Shown here piece after piece: positions 34,028 through 43,563 of a stretch of DNA of 64,000 bases. The position numbers and the translations under genes were made by a program. The stretch's first letter is position 1; each line of letters starts with the position of its first letter. The notes under the pieces were generated by a model. That model did no database searches and had not been told where the DNA came from. It was given only the letters and a program-made list of their open reading frames with translations. The stretch lies in assembly GCA_002394205.1 (NCBI GenBank), contig DGTC01000025.1:1-64000 (forward strand). Reading direction: 5' to 3'. This stretch comes from Lachnospira sp. UBA4346. GTDB taxonomy: Bacteria; Bacillota; Clostridia; Lachnospirales; Lachnospiraceae.

Positions 34028-35746
34028 TTAGAAAATCTTATCCTCGCCGGTTCTTACCTTAAAACGACTAACCAAATCACTTAATGTTGTCGCCTGTGCC
34101 GTTAATTCTTCACTTGTCGCTGATGTTTCTTCTGCCATCGCAGAGTTTGACTGAATAACACCTGAAATCTGATTAATTCCCTCTTCTGTCTGATGAATTG
34201 CCTGTGCCTGCTTCTGCGAAATTTCATTTAACTGACTTACATTTGCTGCAACATCCTCAATTTCTGATACAACGCGTTCGATAGAATCTGCAACATGTTC
34301 TGCAACTTTATTTCCACTCTGAACTTCTGACAGTGTTGATTCAATTAACGCTCTTGTATCTACCGCAGACTTTGTACTCTGTTCCGCTAACTGACGAATC
34401 TGTTCTGCGACAACGGCAAATCCTCTTCCCGCTTCGCCTGCTCTGGCAGCTTCAATTGACGCATTTAATGATAATAAATTCGTCTGGCTGGCAATTGCTT
34501 CAATATCTGCTATGATATTCTGAATCTGTAATGACGATTCTGTGATACGTTCCATTGCCTGTACCATATGACTCATCTGCTCCCGACTGTCTGTTGCTTC
34601 ATCTGCGCATGCATTTGCCTTATCATAGGACGATGTTGCCGTCTGTGCTGTTCTATCCACACCTTCTGCAATATCAGCAAATGTTGCCTGAAACTGCTGC
34701 ACTGTCGCAGCCTGATCTGTCGAACCTTCTGCTAATGTAGAAGCTGCATCTGATAAATTTTCTGCTCCTGCACTCACCTGTGTAGATGCTTCTTCAATCT
34801 GACGAATCGTATCACTCATCTGATCTCTTAAATCTCTCATAGCTTCAAGAAGTGCCTTCAAATCTCCTGTATACAATTCTTCATATTCTGACTGCAAGTC
34901 ATAATTTCCTTTTGCAAATTCGCCAAAGATATAAATTTCATCCTTAACAATTGTAGATAACCCCTGTGCCATATGCGCCGTTGTTTCTAACATTTCTCCA
35001 ACTTCGTCCTTATACTGTGCCGTTGGGAATTCTGATGCAAAATCACCGTTTGCAAATGTATGAATTCTATCCTGTAATGCACGAATCGGGCGAACAATTG
35101 ATTCTGAAAGTTCTCTTCCTAAACGTATCGTTGCAACGATTGAAATAGCGATTGCAAGTATTACAACCAATACCAAGATCCACTGAAGAATCTTTAATTG
35201 TGTACGTAAATCATTTCCTGCATCTGTTTTTGTATTAAATAACTCCAGCATATTATTATAAATTTCTGTATACATTGGTGCAGATACCGTAACACCTTGT
35301 CGCTGTGCTGCAATCTGGTCAGTCTTTGCCAATGCATTTACCTTTGCATCTGCTTCAAAATATGCCGTTAATGCGTCATTAATCTTATTATATTGTGCAA
35401 TTTCTTCGCTTGTTGTCATTTGAGGTTTGAGGTTACTCCATAACTCGTCAAATCTTTTTTTTGCCTTGTCATGGCTCTCTTCCATAATCTTTACCGTGTC
35501 TTTTTCCTGATATCCGACAGCACCTCTCGTTGCACTGCGAATTTCACTGAAATTCACCATCGCACGACCAATATCTCCCTGCGAAAAACCATAATTCGTT
35601 AATGCATAACTATATCTTGTGGAAATATAGATAAGCGAAATCACAGCGATTACTGCTACTACTCCTGAAACAATCGCTGTTTTCATAAAACTTGCCGTAA
35701 TTCGTTCTTTAATTGTCTGATTATACTTCGTCTTGTTGTTATTCAC
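34028..35746 (-). CDS. methyl-accepting chemotaxis protein
   Basis: 572-aa transmembrane chemoreceptor. Helix 1 is near residues 21-45 and helix 2 near 188-210, bounding a mostly helical sensor domain of about 140 residues (four-helix-bundle type by eye). HAMP runs from about 212. The signalling coiled coil has the conserved hairpin tip IASQTNLLSLNASIEAARAG and GRGFAVVAEQIRQLAEQS. A short tail without the NWETF-type pentapeptide ends it. No flagellar or che genes are near. Ligand unknown. Confidence 0.93.
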   Translation of the reverse strand: MNNNKTKYNQTIKERITASFMKTAIVSGVVAVIAVISLIYISTRYSYALTNYGFSQGDIGRAMVNFSEIRSATRGAVGYQEKDTVKIMEESHDKAKKRFDELWSNLKPQMTTSEEIAQYNKINDALTAYFEADAKVNALAKTDQIAAQRQGVTVSAPMYTEIYNNMLELFNTKTDAGNDLRTQLKILQWILVLVVILAIAISIVATIRLGRELSESIVRPIRALQDRIHTFANGDFASEFPTAQYKDEVGEMLETTAHMAQGLSTIVKDEIYIFGEFAKGNYDLQSEYEELYTGDLKALLEAMRDLRDQMSDTIRQIEEASTQVSAGAENLSDAASTLAEGSTDQAATVQQFQATFADIAEGVDRTAQTATSSYDKANACADEATDSREQMSHMVQAMERITESSLQIQNIIADIEAIASQTNLLSLNASIEAARAGEAGRGFAVVAEQIRQLAEQSTKSAVDTRALIESTLSEVQSGNKVAEHVADSIERVVSEIEDVAANVSQLNEISQKQAQAIHQTEEGINQISGVIQSNSAMAEETSATSEELTAQATTLSDLVSRFKVRTGEDKIF

Positions 35747-36092
35747 GTTTTTCTCTCCTATTTTTATTTGTTTTCATACTTTGCCAGCTTGTTACAATTT
35801 AGTCATTCTTCAATGATGAAAGCAATCTTTAACCAATCATTCTCTCAATAAAACGGACTTGTCTGTATAAAATTTTGAACAAACGAAAACTCAAAAATAG
35901 GCTATCACAAATTAGTAATTATATTCAATAGCAATATATTGCATTTAATATATAATTTATGAATCTTTATGAACGTGTTATATTTTAATATTTTGTATTA
36001 TTTTATTTCAACAACATTTTATCCGGGCTTTAATTTTTTCTCTATTTTATCAATATTTATAAATTTCAATTTTAGCCTGTTAAAAATTTCAC
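35747..36092. other. gene-free stretch upstream of the chemoreceptor
   Basis: 346 bp, very AT-rich. No ORF, strong hairpin or c-di-GMP riboswitch consensus seen. It must hold the chemoreceptor promoter and the end of the LeuCD transcript. Confidence 0.5.
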
Positions 36093-37334
36093 TTATGCAG
36101 AAACAATTTTTCCGGCAACTGCACATGCGGCAGCTGTCTTTGGTGAAGCAAGATAGATTCCAACCTTTGAGGAACCCATTCTTCCTAAGAAATTACGGTT
36201 ATTTGTTGCAACAACCTTTTCCCCATCTGTTAAGATTCCACCTGTTCGGCCACAACACAATCCACAGCTTGGATGTGTAATCATCGCACCTGCATCTGCA
36301 AGAATCTTCATCGTACCATTCTCTAATGCCTGTGTATATATCTTACGGCTTGCCGGTGTAACTATCAGTTTTACAAATGGAGCAACCTTCTTACCCTTTA
36401 ATACTTCTGCTGCTGCCATTAAATCTTCTAAACGGCCATTGGTACAAGAACCGATAAATACCTGATCAATTTCTGTTCCTTCTAACTCGGAAACAGGACG
36501 TACGTTATCCACATTTGACGGACATGCACACACCGGTACGAACTCTTCTGCCTGATAGGTAATCGTTCTGCAATATACAGCATCTGCATCGCCCACCAAG
36601 TCTTTTTCTTTATCTGTTAATGTCACTTCACAATACTCCGCAGTCTTCTCATCCGGTGTAAATACTGCACATTTTGCACCTGCTTCGATTGCCATATTCG
36701 ACATAGACATTCTAGAGGCAACAGACATATTTGCAACAGTATCTCCTGTAAATTCCAATGCCTTATATGTCGCACCGTCTGCCCCCAGATCACCGATTAA
36801 CTTTAAGATAATATCTTTTGCCATCACATTATCCGGCAATGTTCCGTTAATCTCAACACGAATGGTTTCCGGAACCTTTACCCACATCGTACCTGTTCCT
36901 AAGATACTTGCCATCTCTGTATAACCGATTCCTGATGAAAATGCACCCACACAACCATAAGTTGTCGTATGACTGTCTGTACCAAATACAATATTTCCCG
37001 GTTTTACATAGCCTGCCTCTGTCATTAACTGATGACAGATTCCGTCTGAACGATGTACATTCTTCATTCCGTATTTGGCTGCAAATTCATTACCAACTTT
37101 GAAATGTCTCGTGTCATCCACCTGACTTGCCGGAACCAAATGGTCATAAATCAATACAACCTTATCTGGATCCCACAACTTTGTAAAGCCCATTTCTTCA
37201 AATTTTGATGCAACAAATGGAATAAAGATATCATGAATCATAACACGATCTACATTGACTGTAACAATCTCGCCAGCCTTTACATCTTTTCCGATATTAT
37301 TGCGAATGATTTTTTCAATTACTGTATAACCCAT
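36093..37334 (-). CDS. leuC: 3-isopropylmalate dehydratase/homoaconitase-family large subunit (pair B)
   Basis: 413-417 aa aconitase-superfamily large subunit of the short LeuC type. Cluster ligands are visible in FIGSCTNGRLEDL and HPSCGLCCGRTGG. Substrate loop FGTDSHTTTYGCVGAF. The start at 37334 is preferred (GGAG upstream), with another ATG four codons earlier. It follows the small subunit at 37355 by 8-20 bp. Together they should isomerise a hydroxy-dicarboxylate, 2-isopropylmalate for leucine being the default. A second, divergent pair lies immediately upstream, so substrates may be divided between them. Confidence 0.85.
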   Translation of the reverse strand: MGYTVIEKIIRNNIGKDVKAGEIVTVNVDRVMIHDIFIPFVASKFEEMGFTKLWDPDKVVLIYDHLVPASQVDDTRHFKVGNEFAAKYGMKNVHRSDGICHQLMTEAGYVKPGNIVFGTDSHTTTYGCVGAFSSGIGYTEMASILGTGTMWVKVPETIRVEINGTLPDNVMAKDIILKLIGDLGADGATYKALEFTGDTVANMSVASRMSMSNMAIEAGAKCAVFTPDEKTAEYCEVTLTDKEKDLVGDADAVYCRTITYQAEEFVPVCACPSNVDNVRPVSELEGTEIDQVFIGSCTNGRLEDLMAAAEVLKGKKVAPFVKLIVTPASRKIYTQALENGTMKILADAGAMITHPSCGLCCGRTGGILTDGEKVVATNNRNFLGRMGSSKVGIYLASPKTAAACAVAGKIVSA

Positions 37335-37354
37335 ATTATTCTCCATTCTCTCTG

Positions 37355-37846
37355 TTAATCAAGACCATTTAACTTACGCATTGCCTTTACCAGACCACCT
37401 GCATTGATAATGTCTAATAAATTCTGCGGAAGTGCTGAAATTGCATAAGATGTTCCATTTGCAACAACTTCTTTTCCAACGGTAACTGAGATTTCTTCTC
37501 CTTCTGTTACGTGGTCATGCAACGCATCCTGTTCAATGAGCAATAATCCATTGTTGATGGAATTGCGGAAGAAAATTCTTGCAAATGACTTTGCAATGAC
37601 GCACTTAATTCCTAATGCCTTAATAATTTCCGGTGCCTGTTCTCTTGACGAACCACAGCCAAAATTCTTGCCTGCCACAATAATATCGCCCTCTTTAATC
37701 TGACCTGCAAGTTCCGGTCTTAACGGAGAAAATGCGTAAGGCTTCATATCATCAACTGTCTTTAATGCAAGATATTCTGTGGGAATAATAATATCTGTAT
37801 CAATATCATCTCCCAATACCCATACTTTTCCTGTAAACTGTTCCAT
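37355..37846 (-). CDS. leuD: 3-isopropylmalate dehydratase-family small subunit (pair B)
   Basis: 163 aa from the ATG at 37844-37846, which follows AGGAGG; the frame is open 20 codons further. Swivel-domain motifs: GDDIDTDIIIPTEYLALK, GKNFGCGSSREQAPE, AKSFARIFFRNSINNG. The substrate-contact loop after the Asp-rich motif reads YLAL here, YLLF in the other small subunit. Isopropylmalate enzymes often have an Arg at the third position of this loop. Both differences hint at other or broader substrates. Confidence 0.85.
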   Translation of the reverse strand: MEQFTGKVWVLGDDIDTDIIIPTEYLALKTVDDMKPYAFSPLRPELAGQIKEGDIIVAGKNFGCGSSREQAPEIIKALGIKCVIAKSFARIFFRNSINNGLLLIEQDALHDHVTEGEEISVTVGKEVVANGTSYAISALPQNLLDIINAGGLVKAMRKLNGLD

Positions 37847-37967
37847 TCCTACCTCCTGCATGTGAATATCCTGATTTCGTATTTTCAATATTGCATATGA
37901 TACCAAATCATATTATTCACATTTTCATTTTTCACGCTATGAAAATCAATTTTAATATAGTTATAAA

Positions 37968-39215
37968 TTATAATCTGTCTGCGGTTGTAATCTCTCCTGC
38001 GATTGCAGATGCTGTTACGGTTGCGGCAGATGCCAGATATACGAAAGAATCCGGACTTCCTGCACGTCCCTTAAAATTACGTGTACCAGTACTAATTAAG
38101 ACTTCATTTGCACCGATAACACCCTGACAGCTTCCCCAGCATACACTACAGTTCGGATTCATTACAATTGCTCCTGCCTGCATGAAAATTTCCAAAAGCC
38201 CTTCTTCTAATGCCTGTGTATACACTGCCTGACTCGCCGGAACAACTAAGAAACGTACCAATGGCGATACCTTTCTTCCCTTCAAAATCTCTGCTCCAAC
38301 TCTTAAATCTTCAATACGTCCATTGTTGCATGAACCTAAGAACGCTTCATCAATCTTTGTTCCAAAACACTCCTTAGCTTCCACAACACTATCTACAAAA
38401 TGTGGCTTTGCAACAATTGGCTTAATTGTGCTAAGGTCAATATCATATACTTTCGCAAAGTGTGCATCTTCATCACTCTTAAAAGAATGTTTCGGCTCTC
38501 TGCCATGTTCTTTTAAGTACTCTAATGTAATCTCATCTACTTCCATTAAAGCAGTCTTTGCACCGGCCTCTACACACAAGTTACAGATTGCAACACGATC
38601 ACTGATAGAAAGTGTCTTCATTCCTTCCCCTGCAAACTCCATTGCCATATAATTTGCACCATTTGCGCCAATCATCCCAATGATTGTAAGAATCAAATCT
38701 CTTGCATACACGCCTTCCGGTAATTTACCTGTCAGATTAAAGCGAAGTGTTTCCGGTACAAGCACCCATGATTTTCCTGTTACCATCGCATACAAATAAT
38801 CTGTACAGCCAACGCCCGTACCAAATGCACCCAATGCACCATAAGCACATGTATGACTGTCCGCACCAAAAATAAGTTCGCCCGGACGTACATGATTCTC
38901 TATCATGACCTGATGACAGACACCTGCACCTTCATAGAACTGAATATGATGCTCCTTTGCAAAATCACGCATCTTTTTATGCGAGTTCGCTGTTTTTACA
39001 CTGTCGCAAGGCACATTATGGTCTACTATCCACACCAACTTGCTTACATCTGCAATTGTAGGATTTTTTAACTTGTTGTACATATCAATCGTCAGATGTG
39101 TTGTACCATCATTACTCATCAAATGATCTAATTCAACTGTATGAATATCTCCCGGCTTCACTTCGGATACACCGGCGGCTGCCGCAATTATTTTCTCAGC
39201 AATTGTCATTCCCAT
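37968..39215 (-). CDS. 3-isopropylmalate dehydratase/homoaconitase-family large subunit (pair A)
   Basis: 415 aa, the same family as the protein at 36093 but clearly diverged. Cluster motifs FLGSCNNGRIEDL and NPNCSVCWGSCQG; substrate loop FGADSHTCAYGALGAF. The initiation region has no clear Shine-Dalgarno site. It lies 270 bp after its likely small subunit (39486) and 121 bp before the pair B small subunit. Candidate substrates from the family: isopropylmalate, citramalate, homocitrate/homoaconitate or dimethylmalate. Not distinguishable by eye. Confidence 0.82.
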   Translation of the reverse strand: MGMTIAEKIIAAAAGVSEVKPGDIHTVELDHLMSNDGTTHLTIDMYNKLKNPTIADVSKLVWIVDHNVPCDSVKTANSHKKMRDFAKEHHIQFYEGAGVCHQVMIENHVRPGELIFGADSHTCAYGALGAFGTGVGCTDYLYAMVTGKSWVLVPETLRFNLTGKLPEGVYARDLILTIIGMIGANGANYMAMEFAGEGMKTLSISDRVAICNLCVEAGAKTALMEVDEITLEYLKEHGREPKHSFKSDEDAHFAKVYDIDLSTIKPIVAKPHFVDSVVEAKECFGTKIDEAFLGSCNNGRIEDLRVGAEILKGRKVSPLVRFLVVPASQAVYTQALEEGLLEIFMQAGAIVMNPNCSVCWGSCQGVIGANEVLISTGTRNFKGRAGSPDSFVYLASAATVTASAIAGEITTADRL

Positions 39216-39485
39216 CGCATCTAGCTACTACGAAATATTTAATATGTTTCGCAGTTTTTCCTTTCCTAATCTTATTCTTGATTCCTATTGTTCTATGTCA
39301 TTTCTATTTTCTATAATAAAACTGAACCATCACAGTCCCAATCTTTTCTATTTTCCAGCATCCAACATAAAACATTTTTTCTATCTTCTTTATTTCTTCC
39401 GCTAAACAATCATTCTGATATATTCAATGATTTCTTCTTGAATACTTTTTATTAGCTTCCAATGATTTTTCATAAAATCCTACAA
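39216..39485. other. gap between pair A small and large subunit genes
   Basis: 270 bp of pyrimidine-rich (plus strand) sequence without an ORF. An imperfect dyad (about 39225-39255) precedes the large-subunit gene. Nothing else seen; unusual for subunits that are normally adjacent. Confidence 0.45.
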
Positions 39486-39953
39486 CTATTTATTCAAAGA
39501 AGCAATAAGTCCGCCCTGATCTAAGATTCCCTGCATATAAGCCGGAAGTTTGGTACATTCAAAATTCTTTCCATTTGCATGAACCACACCTTCTGTCAAT
39601 TCTAATTCCATCTCATCCCCAGCTTCTACCCCTTCATAGAGGTCTTTACAGACAATCACAGGAAGTCCGATATTGATGGCATTTCTATAGAAAATTCTTG
39701 CAAATGACTTTGCAACCACTGCCTTTACGCCCAATGCCTTTAATACGCTTGGTGCCTGCTCTCTTGATGAACCACAACCGAAATTCTCAGAAGCTACAAT
39801 ATAATCTCCCGGCTGTACCTTTGATGCAAATTCCTTATCAAGAGATTCAAATGTATGCACTTTCATCTCATCAATTGTAGGAAATAATAAATACTGTGAT
39901 GCGATAATCTGATCGGTATCTACATCTTTATCAAATTTAAAAACCTTCCCCAT
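39486..39953 (-). CDS. 3-isopropylmalate dehydratase-family small subunit (pair A)
   Basis: 155 aa from the ATG at 39951-39953 (AAGGAG 6 bases upstream; ten further codons are open). Motifs KDVDTDQIIASQYLLFPTID, SENFGCGSSREQAPS, AKSFARIFYRNAINIG. It starts 56 bp after the stop of the LysR gene, on the same strand, so the regulator may be the first gene of this operon. Confidence 0.85.
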   Translation of the reverse strand: MGKVFKFDKDVDTDQIIASQYLLFPTIDEMKVHTFESLDKEFASKVQPGDYIVASENFGCGSSREQAPSVLKALGVKAVVAKSFARIFYRNAINIGLPVIVCKDLYEGVEAGDEMELELTEGVVHANGKNFECTKLPAYMQGILDQGGLIASLNK

Positions 39954-40008
39954 ACCATTCTCCTTAATATATATATTATACAATTACTATTTTATTAATT
40001 TTGCTGAA

Positions 40009-40920
40009 TCATGCTTCTAATGTGCGATGTTGTACCCAGTCTTCTACATACTGTATGAAACACTGTGCACTGTCCGACGGCTTACTGTCTCTTCTCCATG
40101 CCAGAAAAATATTTCTGACAAATGTTTCATCCGCAAATGGAACGACCGTTGTCGCTTCATCCGCATACTCTTTTGCCAAATAATCGGCAATGATTGCCAC
40201 ACACCAGTTCTTCTTGGCCGCTTCAACCAGAAGTGCTTCATCGCTAATTTCCATTTCCAGCTTTAATTTCAATCCACCTTTGGCGAAACGACTTACATTT
40301 ACCGGAAAGAATGAGTATTCATGCCCCTTTAATGCAACAGGCACATCATTCAAATCCTTATATTCAATCGCCTTTTTATTTGCCAGCGGATGATTCTTAT
40401 TCATGACAACACAAAACTTGTGTGAAAAACAGAATAACACCTGTAACAAATTCGCATCAATCGGCTCTGATAAAAATGCCAAATCAAGCTGCCCCTTATT
40501 CATCATCTCGTATATTGGATATTCCGGATATTCTACAAAGTTCAGGTGGATATTCGGATATTTCTCATAAAATCCCTGTATAAAATCCAATGTCAAATAA
40601 CGCAGCACACCAAATGATGACGCAATTCTTAATACAACAACATTATCATCCTTTTCTGATTGTTCTTTGCTATCCTGTCGAATCTGGTCAAACTGATACA
40701 AAATTACATTTGCACGCTCTTTTAGCTTATCTGCAAAACGTGTTGGAAACAAACCATCTTTTGTGCGCACAAATAATGGTTCTCCCAACTCTTCTTCTAA
40801 TCTGCTGATTGTCTTACTGACAGCTTGCGCAGACAGATATAGTTCTTCTGCTGCCCTATGAATATTTCCTAACTGGTATACTTTCATAAAACATAAAAGA
40901 TTTCTTTCGTTCATATACAT
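40009..40920 (-). CDS. LysR-family transcriptional regulator
   Basis: 303 aa. N-terminal winged HTH (FMKVYQLGNIHRAAEELYLS...AVSKTISRLEEELGEPLF), then the periplasmic-binding-like effector domain from about residue 90 (VLRIASSFGVLRYLTLDFI). It is transcribed in the same direction as the LeuCD-type genes it precedes and the ilvC upstream, so it probably controls branched-chain or related acid metabolism. The effector could be an intermediate such as isopropylmalate. The start may be the second ATG, two codons in. Confidence 0.9.
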   Translation of the reverse strand: MYMNERNLLCFMKVYQLGNIHRAAEELYLSAQAVSKTISRLEEELGEPLFVRTKDGLFPTRFADKLKERANVILYQFDQIRQDSKEQSEKDDNVVVLRIASSFGVLRYLTLDFIQGFYEKYPNIHLNFVEYPEYPIYEMMNKGQLDLAFLSEPIDANLLQVLFCFSHKFCVVMNKNHPLANKKAIEYKDLNDVPVALKGHEYSFFPVNVSRFAKGGLKLKLEMEISDEALLVEAAKKNWCVAIIADYLAKEYADEATTVVPFADETFVRNIFLAWRRDSKPSDSAQCFIQYVEDWVQHRTLEA

Positions 40921-41078
40921 GCTCCCTTCCGATGTCCCATTTATGAACTATATGTCTTTAAATATAACTTTTAGTATATCATATATAAAGAAATTTTTCC
41001 ATAAGAACAATTCGGAAACTCGTTGTATACAATACTATAACGAAACAATTTTCGGAAGGGGGTTTTTTATAAAGCAAA

Positions 41079-41118
41079 AACTGCCACAGGCAACGAAACT
41101 TCATCGCCTATGGCAGTT
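41079..41118 (-). terminator. terminator downstream of ilvC
   Basis: A 13-bp stem with one mismatch (41079-41091 with 41106-41118) is followed by T5 on the minus strand. Confidence 0.88.
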
Positions 41119-41183
41119 GTACGAATCTTTCGTCAAGCCATCATATAACTTTTATATGTACTCGTTCAAGATTATATTTTTAA

Positions 41184-42212
41184 TTAGTTGTTGATGAACT
41201 TGCTTGCTTCATCATTCCAGCTGTAAAGCTTTCTGATTTCTTCACCAACTTCTTCTGATGGATGTTCAGCAGCTAACTTTCTCATAGCCTTGAAGTGAAC
41301 CTGTCCGCCAGCTTCTGACATATCTAATAAGAATTCCTTCGCAAATGTACCATCCTGGATATCTGAAAGAATCTTCTTCATAGACTTCTTTGTCTCTTCT
41401 GTGATTAACTTAGGTCCTGTGATGTAATCGCCGTATTCAGCTGTATTAGAGATTGAATATCTCATTCCTGCGAAACCTGACTGATAAATTAAGTCTACGA
41501 TTAACTTCATTTCGTGGATACATTCGAAGTATGCATTTCTTGGATCATAACCAGCTTCTACTAATGTTTCGAAACCAGCCTGCATTAATGCACAAACACC
41601 ACCACAAAGAACAGCCTGCTCACCGAAAAGGTCTGTTTCTGTTTCTGTTCTGAATGTTGTTTCAAGAACACCAGCTCTTGCTCCACCAATACCTAATGCA
41701 TAAGCAAGTGCCATTTCCTGAGCCTTACCTGTCTCATCCTGTTCTACAGCTACAAGACAAGGAACACCCTTACCAGCCTGATATTCACTTCTTACTGTAT
41801 GGCCCGGTCCCTTAGGAGCGATCATTGTTACGTCAACACCCTTAGGAGCCTTAATTAAACCGAAGTGTACGTTGAAACCGTGAGCGAACATTAACATGTT
41901 ACCTGGTTCAAGATTTGGTTCAATTGCTTCCTTATATAACTTAGCCTGTAATTCATCGTTGATAAGAATCATGATGATATCAGCCTTCTTAGCTGCTTCT
42001 GCTGATGTATATACTTCAAATCCCTGTGCTTCAGCCTTAGCCCATGACTTAGAACCTTCATAAAGACCGATGATTACGTGACATCCTGAATCCTTTAAGT
42101 TTAATGCATGTGCATGACCCTGGCTACCATAACCGATAATAGCGATTGTCTTGCCATCTAATAATGATAAATTACAATCCTGCTGATAAAAAATCTTTGC
42201 TGTTTCTGCCAT
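41184..42212 (-). CDS. ilvC: ketol-acid reductoisomerase IlvC
   Basis: Second step of valine, isoleucine and leucine synthesis: rearranges and reduces acetolactate or acetohydroxybutyrate. 342 aa, class I length. NADPH-binding GYGSQGHAHALNLKDSG near residues 27-43; metal ligands in DLFGEQAVLCGGV and the NAYFECIHEMKLIVDL block; C-terminal knotted domain SNTAEYGDYITGP. Start follows AGGAGG. No ilvBN or ilvD in the window. A terminator-like hairpin lies in its leader at 42277-42324. Confidence 0.97.
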   Translation of the reverse strand: MAETAKIFYQQDCNLSLLDGKTIAIIGYGSQGHAHALNLKDSGCHVIIGLYEGSKSWAKAEAQGFEVYTSAEAAKKADIIMILINDELQAKLYKEAIEPNLEPGNMLMFAHGFNVHFGLIKAPKGVDVTMIAPKGPGHTVRSEYQAGKGVPCLVAVEQDETGKAQEMALAYALGIGGARAGVLETTFRTETETDLFGEQAVLCGGVCALMQAGFETLVEAGYDPRNAYFECIHEMKLIVDLIYQSGFAGMRYSISNTAEYGDYITGPKLITEETKKSMKKILSDIQDGTFAKEFLLDMSEAGGQVHFKAMRKLAAEHPSEEVGEEIRKLYSWNDEASKFINN

Positions 42213-42276
42213 TTTTTACTTCCTCCTGAACTTTAATGATTTAAACTGTTATCAGTATAATATGTTTCTTAAAAAA

Positions 42277-42324
42277 AAGCTATCAACCTTTTGCATTTTT
42301 ACATCCACTTTTGATTGATAGCTT
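42277..42324 (-). terminator. hairpin with U-run between flavodoxin and ilvC
   Basis: AAGCTATCAA (42277-42286) pairs with TTGATAGCTT (42315-42324), followed by T8 on the minus strand, 65 bp upstream of the ilvC start. Either the flavodoxin terminator or an ilvC attenuator; I saw no T-box consensus or convincing leader peptide. Confidence 0.7.
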
Positions 42325-42493
42325 ACTTGACGAATATTATGTTATACTTCTGAATTTTTTCAGATTATTTATCTTTTGTTTCTTCTTTTGATTATTTCTA
42401 TTATTTCTATCGTTTCTTTCGATTCATTGTTATCTTTTGCCTGCTGCAAGCACCAAAAACGCATGCGCACTTTCTTCTCATGCAATATGTTGA

Positions 42494-42925
42494 TTAAATA
42501 GCTGCTAACGCCTTACCGACCGCCTTGCACTGTTCTAATATATCATCATCCGGTGCATCATTACAGATAATACCTTCTCCCTGTACAAGCTCTGCACCGG
42601 CTGCTTTCATTCTGTCTTCCCAGTCACGCATCCACTGACCGTCTCCCCAGCCATAAGAACCGAATAATACAATCTTCTTACCGGCAGCAATCTTTTCAAC
42701 CTCTGCCACAAATGGTTCCATTTCCATCTCTTCTAAGACTTCTGCTCCCATCGCAGGGCATCCCAATGCAAATGCCGCTTCGTCCTTTAATGTATCAACA
42801 GACGCTGCATCTACTGATACAACTTCTGCCTCTCCGCCTGCTGCCTGAATTCCTTCGCCAACAGCTTCTGCCATTGACTGTGTATTTCCTGTCTGTGACC
42901 AGTACACTACAGATACCTTACTCAT
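42494..42925 (-). CDS. flavodoxin
   Basis: 143-aa short-chain FMN electron carrier. Phosphate-binding loop WSQTGNTQSMAEAV at residues 9-22, second FMN loop GCPAMGAEVLEEMEMEPF near 55-72, third GSYGWGDGQWM near 93-103. The Trp in the third loop stacks the isoalloxazine in this family. Possibly induced under iron limitation in place of ferredoxin, but no Fur site was seen at this gene. Confidence 0.95.
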   Translation of the reverse strand: MSKVSVVYWSQTGNTQSMAEAVGEGIQAAGGEAEVVSVDAASVDTLKDEAAFALGCPAMGAEVLEEMEMEPFVAEVEKIAAGKKIVLFGSYGWGDGQWMRDWEDRMKAAGAELVQGEGIICNDAPDDDILEQCKAVGKALAAI

Positions 42926-43056
42926 TTACCTGTCCTCCATACAATTATTTATTTAGTTAGTTATTTCTAACTCTGTTTTATCGTATGGAATTTTTAGAAA
43001 AAAGTCAACGCTGTTATTGATTCATTTTTATCATAGATAGAATTTATCAGTTGGTC

Positions 43057-43470
43057 TTATGTTCTCTTCGTAAATTCAATCCGACACTTCGGACACTTGA
43101 TGCTGATATTTCCTTTTCCCCTCGGTACCCTGATTTTCTGTGAACAGCTTGGGCACTTAAATATCACATGTGTCTTACGGTCTTTGCAGCGAAATATAAA
43201 TTTGTTGAATCTTCCTAATACTTTATATTTTACCTTTAAGTACACTTCATTTTCATGGTATCTTTTTGAAATATTTTTCGAAAAAGCACGATAATATGTA
43301 TAAAGCAATCCTATCAATGCTATAAAATATAATATAGAACTATTCGTGAATAATGTAAATAAAAGCAAAACAAATGTTATATATATGATGAACTTTGACA
43401 TGTGATCCATGCCATATCTTCCATACATAAACTTTGCAAGCTTTCTCCTAAAATTCTCCATAAATTTCAT
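43057..43470 (-). CDS. two-helix membrane protein with C-terminal zinc ribbon
   Basis: 137 aa. Basic N-terminus (FRRKLAKFMYGRYGMD), two adjacent membrane helices (about residues 27-42 and 46-62), a basic linker, and a C-terminal zinc ribbon FKCPSCSQKIRVPRGKGNIS...KCPKC (four Cys). I recognise the architecture from lachnospiral genomes but know no function. Monocistronic, with its own weak ribosome site (AAAGG). Confidence 0.75.
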   Translation of the reverse strand: MKFMENFRRKLAKFMYGRYGMDHMSKFIIYITFVLLLFTLFTNSSILYFIALIGLLYTYYRAFSKNISKRYHENEVYLKVKYKVLGRFNKFIFRCKDRKTHVIFKCPSCSQKIRVPRGKGNISIKCPKCRIEFTKRT

Positions 43471-43563
43471 GCATAACCTTTCTAAAATCTTAAGTCTACT
43501 CTATCACATCTATGGTTATATGCAATTAAAATTGTATAAATTTTTATAATCTTTTGTTACTTA

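Noticed and set aside
39225..39255. Terminator between pair A small and large subunit genes
   Set aside because: The dyad is imperfect with a mismatch in the middle and no proper T run on the coding strand.
42244..42296. Possible branched-chain leader peptide before ilvC
   Set aside because: Careful codon reading gives a 14-codon ORF with no run of Ile, Leu or Val codons and a poor ribosome site; it also begins inside the hairpin loop.
42213..42493. T-box leader for ilvC
   Set aside because: No AGGGTGG-type T-box sequence; the gap is short and only one hairpin is present.
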